NCBI RefSeq assembly: GCF_900111515.1
Contig: NZ_FOHS01000004.1
Coordinates: 186,001 to 250,000 of the forward strand
DNA length: 64,000 bases
From: Hymenobacter actinosclerus
GTDB lineage: Bacteria > Bacteroidota > Bacteroidia > Cytophagales > Hymenobacteraceae
Direction of reading: 5' to 3'
Shown here: positions 14,781-22,734 of the stretch, one piece after another
How positions within the stretch are numbered: position 1 is the first letter of the stretch
Layout of the letters: each line of letters begins with the position of its first letter
The notes under the pieces: model-generated
What the model saw: the letters and a program-made list of their open reading frames with translations, nothing else
Told to the model about the DNA's origin: nothing
The model's database searches: none
Translations under genes and position numbers: made by a program

Positions 14781-15413
14781 TTACTCGCGGTAGGCCTGCG
14801 AACTGGCGGGGCGGCCATCCTGGGGCGGGTAGTTGCCCAGAATGCTGGTTACGATCCGCTGCACTTCGGCTTCGGAAATAGTCTGGTTATCCACCTGGGC
14901 CTGACCCTGGCCACGCCAGGCCAGCTCCTTGCGGCTGGCATCCACGAAGTCCAGAATCAGCGTGCCGGCCTTGTATTCAGTTACGTAGCCGCGGTTGTAG
15001 AGGCTGCCGTAGCCGTAGCCATACCCGTAGTAGGGGTAGCCGTAGGGGCCGTAGGGCGAGGCCACCGACCGTTGCTTGTCCTCGACGCGGGCGCTGTAGG
15101 CCACAAATACATCGGGCGTGGCCGTGGCTTCCACCATCGTCATGCCCTTCAGGCCCAGCTGCTGCTCAACGGCCGAGCGAATGCGCTTGTCCAGAAACGA
15201 CTCGTAGCCCTGGGCCGGGCCGCCCTCGGTGTCGGTGCGCTGCTGCGGGTACCAGGCCCAGGTGCGGTAAGCGCGGAAGTTGACGGAGTGGTCGTAATCG
15301 GAGGTGACGCCCACGCGGGCCGTGGTGGTGCAGCTGGTAGCGCCCAGCAGCAGGCTCAGGCCCAGCACGGAGTAGGCGAGCGGGCGGCGCAGAAAGCGGG
15401 AAATGCGGTTCAT
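14781..15413 (-). CDS. DUF4136 lipoprotein
   Basis: This 210-residue lipoprotein has a lipobox GATSC and opens its mature part with RVGVTSDYDHSVNFRAYRTW, the signature start of DUF4136. A Tyr/Gly-rich stretch (PYGPYGYPYYGYGYGYG) lies mid-protein. The C-terminal part has GTLILDFVDASRKELAWRG and ends in IVTSILGNYPPQ, also as in the family. Function is unknown; the location is the periplasmic face of a membrane. Confidence 0.9.
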   Translation of the reverse strand: MNRISRFLRRPLAYSVLGLSLLLGATSCTTTARVGVTSDYDHSVNFRAYRTWAWYPQQRTDTEGGPAQGYESFLDKRIRSAVEQQLGLKGMTMVEATATPDVFVAYSARVEDKQRSVASPYGPYGYPYYGYGYGYGSLYNRGYVTEYKAGTLILDFVDASRKELAWRGQGQAQVDNQTISEAEVQRIVTSILGNYPPQDGRPASSQAYRE

Positions 15414-15626
15414 AGAAGTAGAAAAATCAGTAAGAGAAACCCCGTTGGCAGGTAGCTGAAAAGCCGCGCCCCGGGATGCTTAAACAACAGCCGCGGGCGG
15501 CCGGACGTTCCAGCAGCGCGGCCGGGCGGGCCCGGACAGCGGCGCAGATTATAACGCCAAAAATTGCCCCGCGATTATAATTGTGGTTATCTTTTGTCGA
15601 AATTGTCGTTTCCTGATTTTACCCTC

Positions 15627-15923
15627 ATGAAGAAAACTGTACTCTATTTGGGCGTGCTGGCCCTGTTTACCGCCTCCTGCAGCTCATCGCGCGACGATTC
15701 CCGCTCGCGCCACCCCGATTCCAAGCCCGTGGAGCATACGTCGGTGGTCGAGTGCATCCTCTACGATGGCATGACCAAGACCTCCAAGCAGCTGGCCACC
15801 CTCAATGCCGGCAGCGAGGTGCAGGTGATGGATACGGTTAGCGCCTACTTCCTGAAAGTGCGCGTAACGGCCGCCGGCAAAACTGAAACCGGCTACATGT
15901 ACCGCACCTGTTTCGGTAAATAA
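15627..15923 (+). CDS. Small SH3-like lipoprotein
   Basis: From the ATG at 15627 the 98-residue protein has the lipobox TASC, a Ser/Asp/Arg linker, and then about 60 residues (TLNAGSEVQVMDTVSAYFLK, VRVTAAGKTETGYMYR) reminiscent of a bacterial SH3 fold, which often binds peptidoglycan or peptides. The domain match is by pattern only. A possible promoter box, TATCTTTTG, lies near 15589. Confidence 0.7.
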   Translation: MKKTVLYLGVLALFTASCSSSRDDSRSRHPDSKPVEHTSVVECILYDGMTKTSKQLATLNAGSEVQVMDTVSAYFLKVRVTAAGKTETGYMYRTCFGK

Positions 15924-15943
15924 CGGCCGTATCAGTTGTGGCC

Positions 15944-16002
15944 GGCCGGTGGGGGCCGCGCCGGTCCGTGGGCAAACCGGGCCGGCGCGGCCCCCACCGG
16001 CC
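15944..16002. terminator. 21-bp perfect GC-only-type hairpin
   Basis: Arms at 15944-15964 and 15982-16002 pair over 21 bp without a mismatch, with a 17-nt loop; all but two pairs are G-C. There is no T run, so it may terminate the upstream lipoprotein transcript by a U-less mechanism or act in the kinase promoter region. Confidence 0.6.
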
Positions 16003-16074
16003 GCCTGCTTTAAGCGCTTTGTCGGGCGTCGGATGGCTAATCCGGCGTATCTTCGGGGTCTATTATTCCGTGCT

Positions 16075-19000
16075 ATGGCTGCTTCTCCCGCTTCTGCTCC
16101 CACTCTCGAAAGCCTGGCCGCCGAGCTGGCCCAGGAACGCCGGCTCCGGCAGGCCTCGGAAGTGCAGGTGGCCGGGCTGCGCCGGCACCTGGCCTCCACC
16201 CAGCGCACCGTGGGGCGCCTGGCCGACAGCATTACCCGCCTGACCCAGAACCTGCGCGTGGCCGTACTGGTGGCGCATCAGAACGGCACGGTGGCCCTGC
16301 TCAACCAGGAGTTCTGCGACCTGTTCGGCATTGAGGAAGCCCTGCCCCTGGGGTTGTTCGACTGCCCCGTGGAGCCGCTGATTGAAGCCCTGCTGGCCCG
16401 CGCCGCCCGGCCCGAGCTGGTCCGCCAGCGCCTCGACTCGCTGCGCCTGGCCAACCAGCGGGTGCTGGGGCAGGATCTGGAGCTGGCCGATGGCACGGTG
16501 CTCGAACTCGACTTCGTGCCCCTTAGCGGCCCCGACGAGCTGGTGGCGGCCGGCTACCTGCTCTCGTGCCGCGACGTAACGCAGGCCCGCCGGGCCGAGC
16601 AGTACCTGCATTCGCTCTCGCGCATTCCGGGCCAGGACCCCAACCTGATTCTGCGCCTGCACGCCGATGGCCGGCTGCTCTACAGCAACCCCGCCGCTGA
16701 GGCCCTGCGCCTCGAATACCTGGAGCCTGAGCAGGAGCCGGCCCTGGCCGGGCAGCTGTACGCGGCCGCCTGCGAAGCCCTCGACAGCCAGCAAATGGTG
16801 CAGATGGAGGTTGGATTTGGCCCGCGCTGCTTTCAGCTGGCCATCACGCCCTTCCCCGACGACCAGTACGCCAATCTCTACCTGACCGATATTACTCCCC
16901 TCAAGGAGGCCGAGAAGCGGCTGGCCGAGCAGCAGGAGTTCTACGAAACCGTGCTCAACCAGCTGCCCGCCGATGTGGCCGTGTTCGACGCCCGGCACCG
17001 CTACCAGTTCGTCAACCCGGCCGCCATCCGCAACGATGCGCTGCGCCACTGGATTGTCGGCCACGACGACTTCGAGTACGCCGCCTACCGCGGGCGCTCC
17101 GACCAGCAGGCCCGGCACCGTCGCCAGCAGTTCGAGCAGGTAGTGCAGCAGCGCGTTACGCTGGCCTGGGAAGAGCACCTGACCGGCCCCGACGGCCCGC
17201 GGCTGGCCCTGCGCCACATGGCCCCCGTGTTTACGCCCGCCGGCGAGCTGCGCATGGTTATCGGCTACGGCATCGATATTACCGACCGCTACAACGCCGA
17301 AAACCTGCTGCGCCAGCGCGAGGCCGAGCTGCGCGAAAACCAGGCGTTCGTGCGGGCCGTGGTCGATACCACGCCCAGCATCATCTGGGCCACCAACGGC
17401 CGCGGCACGGTACTGTTCAGCAACCGCACCTTCGACGAGCTGCTGGAACGCAGTACCCACCGCCAGAACCCGGAGGCCGGCACTCCGGCCGCCCGCGAGC
17501 TGCAGGAGTTTGTGGCCTCCGACGAGTACGTGCTGCGCACCGGCCTGGAGCTGGTGCAGGAAAACACGTTTACGCAGCGCGACGGCACCATTATGTGGCT
17601 GCAAACCGTGAAGCGCCCGCTGGTGCGGGCCGATGGCAGCGTGAACGTGCTGGGGGTGAGCACCGACATCACGGAGATGAAGCAGGCCCGCCAGACCCTG
17701 GAGAAGAGCACCAAGCAGTACCGCGACCTGATGCAGTACTCGCAGGCCCTGATCTGCACCCACGACCTGACCGGCCGGATTCTGTCGGTGAACCCGGCGG
17801 CGGCCCAGCTGGTGGGCGCGGCGCCCGAGCAGCTGCTGGGCCGCACGCTGCGCCAGATTCTGGCGCCCGAGTTCCACTACCAGCTCGACCAGTACCTGCG
17901 CCAGGCCCACGAGCAGCAGCAGCAGCTCACGGGCCTGCTCACGCTCAGCGGCCCCGACGGCCGGCCCCACCACCTCATCTACGACAACTACCGGGTGGAG
18001 GAGCCCGGCGAGGAGCCCTACGTAATTGCCTACGGCCAGGAAATAACCGAGCGCCTGCTGGCCGAAAAGGAGCTGATCCGGGCCAAGGAGGAAGCCGAAA
18101 ACACGGCCCAGGCCAAGGAAAACTTCCTGGCCAACATGAGCCACGAAATCCGCACGCCCATCAACGGCATTCTGGGCATGGCCGGGCTGCTGGCCAAAAC
18201 GCCGCTCAACGAAACCCAGCAGGAACACCTGCGGATTCTGCGCAGCTCGGGCCGCCACCTGCTCACCGTCATCAACGACGTGCTGGATGTGGCCAAGATG
18301 GAAGCCGGCCAGCTGGAACTGGAGCAGGTGCCGTTCGACGTGTGCCAGCTGGTGAAGGAAGCCGTGCAGAGCCTGGCCTACCGCGCCGAGGAAAAAAGTA
18401 TTGATCTGCGGGTGCAGCCCCTGACGCTGGCTCACTCGCTGGTGGTAGGCGACCCCGGCCGGCTCAACCAGATTCTGCTCAACCTGCTCAGCAACGCCCT
18501 CAAGTTCACGCACCAGGGCTACGTGGAGCTGGGCGGGCGGCTGCTCTACGAAACCGACGAGACGCTGGCCCTGGAGTTCTGCGTGCGCGACACCGGCATT
18601 GGCATCGCGCCCGATAAGCAGGAAAGCATCTTCGAGAACTTCGCCCAGGCCTACGCCGATATTTCGCGGCGCTTCGGCGGTACGGGCCTGGGCCTGACCA
18701 TCAGCCGGCGGCTGGTGGAGCAGCTGGGCGGCCGGATGTGGGTGTCCAGCGCCGAAGGGCGGGGCAGCACGTTCTACTTCACGCTCGCGTTGCCCAAAGC
18801 TGCCGCCCTGGCGCCCGCCCCCGCGCCCCGCCCCCTGCCCGACTACGAGCGGCTCCGGGGCCGGCGCGTGCTGCTGGTCGAAGATCATCCCGTCAATCAG
18901 CAGCTGGCCCTGCTGATGCTCGAAGGCTGGGCCGTGGAAGCACACGTGGCCTCCGATGGCCCCGAGGCCCTGCAGCAGCTCGAAGCCCGCCTCTACGACG

Positions 19001-19662
19001 TGGTGCTGATGGATATTCAGATGCCCGGCATGAGTGGCCTCGATGTAACCCACGAGCTGCGCCGCCACCCCGACCCGCACCGGGCCGATACGCCCGTTAT
19101 TGCCCTCACGGCCAACGTAATGCGCTCCGACGATGAGGCCTACCGCGCCGCCGGCCTCGATTATCTGTCCAAGCCCTTTGAGGAGGAGGAGCTGTTGCAC
19201 AAGCTGGAGGCCAACCTGCGGCCGGTGCCGGCTGCCAGGCTGGAAACCCAGCCGGTGCCGGTGTCGCTGCCCGCCGCCGAACCGGAACCGGCCGCGCCTG
19301 AACCGGAGCCCGTGCTGTTCGACCTGACCCGGCTGCGCGACACGGCGCACGGCAGCAGCATTTTCATGCAGAAAATCATCGGCTCATTCCGCACCCACAC
19401 GCCGCTGGTTGTGAGCCAGCTGCGCGAAGCCGCCGCCGCCTCCGACTGGGATACCGTGGGGGCGCTGGCCCACAAGCTGCGCCCCTCGCTGCAGCTGCTG
19501 GGCATTACAAGCACCGATGCGGCCGTGGCCCTGCTCGAACCCCTCTCGCGGCCCGCCACCGCCGCGCTGCCCGATTCCGACGCGCTACTCAACGCCACCT
19601 TCGCGCTGGCCGAAACGCTGACCACCGCCGTAGAGCAGCTCGGCACCGTACGGCTGGAATAA
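16075..19662 (+). CDS. Hybrid histidine kinase: multi-PAS, HisKA, HATPase, REC, Hpt
   Basis: This 1195-residue protein has no clear membrane segment and is probably a cytoplasmic sensor. Domains in order: an N-terminal coiled coil (about 5-50); about five PAS units, e.g. VAVLVAHQNGTVALLN and TTPSIIWATNGRGTVLFSN; HisKA with MSHEIRTPINGILGM (His690); HATPase with NLLSNALKFT and FGGTGLGLTISRRLV; a receiver with phospho-acceptor Asp980 in LMDIQMPGMSG; and an Hpt domain with His1133 in ALAHKLRPSL. It thus holds a full internal phosphorelay ready to pass phosphate to an external regulator. The LytTR regulator convergent with it is the obvious candidate. A TATCTTCG box lies at 16048. The upstream ATG at 15949 overlaps the hairpin and is rejected. 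Confidence 0.95.
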   Translation: MAASPASAPTLESLAAELAQERRLRQASEVQVAGLRRHLASTQRTVGRLADSITRLTQNLRVAVLVAHQNGTVALLNQEFCDLFGIEEALPLGLFDCPVEPLIEALLARAARPELVRQRLDSLRLANQRVLGQDLELADGTVLELDFVPLSGPDELVAAGYLLSCRDVTQARRAEQYLHSLSRIPGQDPNLILRLHADGRLLYSNPAAEALRLEYLEPEQEPALAGQLYAAACEALDSQQMVQMEVGFGPRCFQLAITPFPDDQYANLYLTDITPLKEAEKRLAEQQEFYETVLNQLPADVAVFDARHRYQFVNPAAIRNDALRHWIVGHDDFEYAAYRGRSDQQARHRRQQFEQVVQQRVTLAWEEHLTGPDGPRLALRHMAPVFTPAGELRMVIGYGIDITDRYNAENLLRQREAELRENQAFVRAVVDTTPSIIWATNGRGTVLFSNRTFDELLERSTHRQNPEAGTPAARELQEFVASDEYVLRTGLELVQENTFTQRDGTIMWLQTVKRPLVRADGSVNVLGVSTDITEMKQARQTLEKSTKQYRDLMQYSQALICTHDLTGRILSVNPAAAQLVGAAPEQLLGRTLRQILAPEFHYQLDQYLRQAHEQQQQLTGLLTLSGPDGRPHHLIYDNYRVEEPGEEPYVIAYGQEITERLLAEKELIRAKEEAENTAQAKENFLANMSHEIRTPINGILGMAGLLAKTPLNETQQEHLRILRSSGRHLLTVINDVLDVAKMEAGQLELEQVPFDVCQLVKEAVQSLAYRAEEKSIDLRVQPLTLAHSLVVGDPGRLNQILLNLLSNALKFTHQGYVELGGRLLYETDETLALEFCVRDTGIGIAPDKQESIFENFAQAYADISRRFGGTGLGLTISRRLVEQLGGRMWVSSAEGRGSTFYFTLALPKAAALAPAPAPRPLPDYERLRGRRVLLVEDHPVNQQLALLMLEGWAVEAHVASDGPEALQQLEARLYDVVLMDIQMPGMSGLDVTHELRRHPDPHRADTPVIALTANVMRSDDEAYRAAGLDYLSKPFEEEELLHKLEANLRPVPAARLETQPVPVSLPAAEPEPAAPEPEPVLFDLTRLRDTAHGSSIFMQKIIGSFRTHTPLVVSQLREAAAASDWDTVGALAHKLRPSLQLLGITSTDAAVALLEPLSRPATAALPDSDALLNATFALAETLTTAVEQLGTVRLE

Positions 19663-19783
19663 GGTAATATAGTGGGGTAGTGAGGTGGTGAGTTGACGTT
19701 CCAGGGGGGCTGTCGGCGCAAGTAGCGCAATCAGGCCCCTGGCACGTCAAACTCACCACCTCGCCACCTCACTATATCACCTC
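19663..19783. repeat. Stop-to-stop palindrome between kinase and regulator
   Basis: The left arm (from 19663) and right arm (to 19781) pair through a GTGAGGTGGTGAGTTGACGT word string and its complement, and an inner CCAGGGG/CCCCTGG stem encloses the loop. The left arm starts on the base after the kinase stop and the right arm ends 2 bp before the regulator stop. There is no T run. It may serve as a bidirectional terminator. Confidence 0.75.
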
Positions 19784-20515
19784 TCAGATCCGGTTCAGCT
19801 TGCCGAAGAAGGCTTCCTGGTAGGATTTGCCGATGGGCACGTGCTGGCCGCCGGGCACTACGGCCGCGCCGTCTTCGATGGCCTCGATGCGCTTGAGGTT
19901 GATGATGTAGGAGCGGTGCACGCGCACAAAATGGTCGAAGCGCAGGCGCGCATCCAGCGACTTCATGGTGGTATACACGATGTACTTCTGCTTCTCGGTA
20001 ACGATGACGACGTAATCAGACAGGGCCTCGATGTAGAGGACGTCATCGAAGTTGATGCGCACCATTTTGCTGTTCACCTTCACGAACAGGTCGTTGTCGG
20101 GGGCGGCGGCGGCGATGGTGGGGGCCGGGGCGGCGGCGGGAGCCGGCGTTTCGTGCTGGAGCAAGGCGCGCTGCACGGCCCGGCTGAAGCGGGCGTAATC
20201 GAAGGGCTTCACCAGGTAGTCGGTTACGCGCAGGTCGAAGGCATCGACGGCGAAATCCTCGTGGGCCGTGGTGAGGATGACAATGGGCGGGTCGGGCAGG
20301 ATGCGCAGCAGATCGAGGCCGTTGAGCTGGGGCATCTGCACATCCAGAAACAGTACATCCACGCGGTTGCCGGCCCGGAAATAGTTCAGCCCCTGCAGCG
20401 CATCATCCATCGACTCGACCAGTTTAAGCGAGCTGGTGAGCGAGATGTAGTGTTCCAGCGTCAGCCGGTTAATCTCCTCATCATCGATGATGGCACAGGT
20501 AAGAATACTTGGCAT
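19784..20515 (-). CDS. LytTR-type response regulator
   Basis: This 243-residue protein has an N-terminal receiver (acidic pocket IIDDEE, phospho-acceptor Asp in LFLDVQMPQLNG, Thr in ILTTAHEDF, Lys in DYLVKPFDY), an Ala/Pro linker, and a C-terminal LytTR DNA-binding domain (INFDDVLYIEALSDYVVI ... HFVRVHRSYIINLKRIEAIE). Such regulators usually pair with LytS-type kinases, but the nearest kinase here is the hybrid kinase with an Hpt domain, tail to tail with it. Pairing is inferred. Confidence 0.95.
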   Translation of the reverse strand: MPSILTCAIIDDEEINRLTLEHYISLTSSLKLVESMDDALQGLNYFRAGNRVDVLFLDVQMPQLNGLDLLRILPDPPIVILTTAHEDFAVDAFDLRVTDYLVKPFDYARFSRAVQRALLQHETPAPAAAPAPTIAAAAPDNDLFVKVNSKMVRINFDDVLYIEALSDYVVIVTEKQKYIVYTTMKSLDARLRFDHFVRVHRSYIINLKRIEAIEDGAAVVPGGQHVPIGKSYQEAFFGKLNRI

Positions 20516-20680
20516 AGCAGTGTCGGGATAAGGTCGCCGCGGGTTAACTGGGCGACAGCCGGGAACGGGTGCCTGCGCGCAACCCTGGAAAAGGCCTTAA
20601 CCAGGGAGATAGCGCGGAAGGTTGATTGGCTAAGCTAGCCTTTTTGGATTTACCAGGCAAGTTGGAGCAGAGGGGCGGGG

Positions 20681-22063
20681 CTAGCTGCGGCGGGCCATTT
20701 CGGCGGCCACCAGCGCCTGCACCTCGGGCCGCTCGTAATCGGCCTCGGCCTGGATGTGCGGCATGAGGCGCTGCATTACCTGCTCCTGGGCCTGGCCATT
20801 GGCCAGGGCCTCGGCGTAAGGTATCTGCGAGAAGGTAACCTGCGAGTACAGCGGCAGCCACTGGGCCGGGTACTGGGCGGCCAGCTTGCCCTCAATTTTC
20901 TTCTGCAGCAGAAAGCGCGGGTCGGCAACCCGGTCGCGCATTTCATAGAAGTTGTACACCGCCAGGTCGGCCATGGCGTCGGTGTTGGGCTTGCGCATGG
21001 TTTCAAACCGGCGCATAATGCGCGGCCAGTCGGAGCCATGCTCGCCGAGCAACTCGGCCAGCACGGCGCAGTCCTCGAAGCCCGAGTTCATGCCCTGCCC
21101 ATAGAAGGGCACAATGGCGTGCGAGGCGTCGCCGAGCAGCAGCACGTCGTCGGCGTGGCTCCAGGGAAAGCAGCGCACGGTAACGAGCGAGCTGGTAGGG
21201 TTGGCAAAGAACTCGGTTTCCAGCTCCGGCATCAGCGGCAGGGCGTCGGCAAAGTGCTCGGCAAAAAAGGAGCGGACCTGGGCCGGCGTCTGCAGAGCGG
21301 CAAAGGAGTTGGCACCTTCGTAGGGGAAAAACAGGGTGCAGTTAAACGAGCCGTCGAGGTTGGGCAGCGCAATCATCATGTACTGGCCCCGGGGCCAGAT
21401 GTGCAGCGCGTGCTTCTCGAGGGGCCAGCTGCCCTTGGGGCCCGCGGCAATGGTCAGCTCCTTGTAGCCGTAGTCGAGGTACTGCTGCGAGTAGTTGAAC
21501 CGGTCGGTGCGCTGCATGGCGCCGCGCACGGCCGAGTACGCCCCGTCGGCCCCAAACAGGCGCTGGAAGGGCTGGATGCGTGCTTCGCCGGTGGTTTCGT
21601 CGCGCATCTCCAGCTGCTTGCGGCGTAAGTCCACGCGCTGGCAGTGCTGGTCGAACTGCACCCGGATGCCGGGCTGCTGCTCCACCAGATCCAGCATCCG
21701 CCGGTTCAGGCCGGCCCTCGACACCGAGTAGATGGCCTGGCCATCCTGCCCATACGGTTGGAACGTGAGTTGCCCGTCCGTGCCGTGCATCATGCGGCCG
21801 TTCATGGCAATAGCCACTTCGCGTACGGCCTCGGCAATGCCTACGCCCTCCAGCGCCTTCCAGCCGCGGTCGGAGAGGGCCAGGTTGATGGAGCGGGCCT
21901 CCACTTTGGCCTCGCCCCGGATGTCGGGCCGGCGCTCAAATAACTCAACCGAATGGCCGTGCCGGGCCAGGTACAAAGCCAGCAGGCAGCCTACCAGGCC
22001 CGCACCCATTACGGTAAGGGTTTCGGCCGGGGGCTGCGGGTTGGCGGGGGAGGAAGCTAGCAT
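20681..22063 (-). CDS. kmo: Kynurenine 3-monooxygenase
   Basis: This 460-residue FAD monooxygenase hydroxylates L-kynurenine to 3-hydroxykynurenine with NADPH and O2. The FAD-binding motif is GAGLVGCLLALYLARHGHSV. The second FAD motif LLGDASHAIVPFYGQGMNSG and the Kmo-typical EARSINLALSDRGWKALEG and YGYKELTI are present. The next two steps, KynU and HaaO, lie 5-8 kb away on the same strand, so this organism probably makes NAD from tryptophan. A near-consensus TACCTTCG box lies at 22101-22108 on the minus strand. Confidence 0.96.
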   Translation of the reverse strand: MLASSPANPQPPAETLTVMGAGLVGCLLALYLARHGHSVELFERRPDIRGEAKVEARSINLALSDRGWKALEGVGIAEAVREVAIAMNGRMMHGTDGQLTFQPYGQDGQAIYSVSRAGLNRRMLDLVEQQPGIRVQFDQHCQRVDLRRKQLEMRDETTGEARIQPFQRLFGADGAYSAVRGAMQRTDRFNYSQQYLDYGYKELTIAAGPKGSWPLEKHALHIWPRGQYMMIALPNLDGSFNCTLFFPYEGANSFAALQTPAQVRSFFAEHFADALPLMPELETEFFANPTSSLVTVRCFPWSHADDVLLLGDASHAIVPFYGQGMNSGFEDCAVLAELLGEHGSDWPRIMRRFETMRKPNTDAMADLAVYNFYEMRDRVADPRFLLQKKIEGKLAAQYPAQWLPLYSQVTFSQIPYAEALANGQAQEQVMQRLMPHIQAEADYERPEVQALVAAEMARRS

Positions 22064-22251
22064 CAGAGAACGGGTAGGCGGGAAAAGCTGAATGAGACCC
22101 CGAAGGTACTTGATTGCCCCGGCATAGGGCCCGGAAGGGCCGGCGCGCGAAGCGTTGGCCGAGGTATTTGGCGCGTTGAGCGAGAAAGTTCCTTCGTGCG
22201 GCTTTTTTTCAAATCCGCCCGCCCGGCTGACCCCGTACTTTGTATTATAAA

Positions 22252-22548
22252 ATGATTCGACTGACTTCAGTTTACGGCCTGATGCTACCTACTCCTACTT
22301 TTGTTTTATACGATATGGGTCCAAAATTTGCCCGCCATCGTCGGGCCCGGCAGCGGCAACGACTGGTGCGCCTCACCCTAGTGTACAATCCGGCCAGCCA
22401 AACGGGCCGGGCGCGGCCGCTGGCTGCTTATCACGAGGGGACGGCGATGGATAAGCGGAGCGCCGGCACAGTATTGTGCATCGGCGGCTATATGGTGGGC
22501 GATGAGCATTGCCCGTGGCTGTACGGCCCAACCAACATCCGCTACTAA
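22252..22548 (+). CDS. Small hypothetical protein (doubtful)
   Basis: The reading frame from the ATG at 22252 encodes 98 residues with a basic segment (KFARHRRARQRQRLVR) and a C-terminal GGYMVGDEHCPWLYGPTN. No family is recognised. A TACTTTG promoter-like sequence lies at 22234-22240, only about 11 bp upstream. It fills an otherwise empty 670-bp spacer between kmo and a TonB-dependent receptor gene. Chance open frames are common at this GC content, so I give it low weight. Confidence 0.35.
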   Translation: MIRLTSVYGLMLPTPTFVLYDMGPKFARHRRARQRQRLVRLTLVYNPASQTGRARPLAAYHEGTAMDKRSAGTVLCIGGYMVGDEHCPWLYGPTNIRY

Positions 22549-22678
22549 TCCGGTGCGCCTGAGGCAGGCTGCAACCCTTTCTTTTACGCTGATTTTTCAC
22601 CAGAAATACCAATTAGAAAAAAGTTCAACTATATCGTTGGTAATAACTTAGCGGGTAGGATATGATGCATGCATACTA

Positions 22679-22686
22679 TACATTTG
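22679..22686 (+). promoter_or_regulatory. TAnnTTTG promoter box of the TonB-dependent receptor
   Basis: TACATTTG is a perfect -7 box in a markedly AT-rich stretch (about 22600-22735). The predicted +1 falls at about 22690, directly on the first base of a hairpin with a U tract. Confidence 0.7.
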
Positions 22687-22688
22687 CG

Positions 22689-22724
22689 GCCTCTTCTGGT
22701 TGAAGAGGCTTTTTTGTTTTTTTT
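22689..22724 (+). promoter_or_regulatory. Terminator-like hairpin at the 5' end of the receptor mRNA
   Basis: The stem GCCTCTTC/GAAGAGGC with loop TGGTT is followed by seven T, a G and eight more T, then the ATG at 22735. In form it is an intrinsic terminator, but it sits between promoter and start codon, so it could be an attenuator, a 5' protective hairpin, or the terminator of an upstream short RNA. Confidence 0.7.
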
Positions 22725-22734
22725 ATTTCAGCGT

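Noticed and set aside
16063-19350. 1095-codon open frame on the minus strand opposite the kinase
   Set aside because: It is antisense to a gene with clear domains, is rich in His/Gln/Gly/Ala low-complexity sequence and has no recognised motif. Such frames are expected at high GC.
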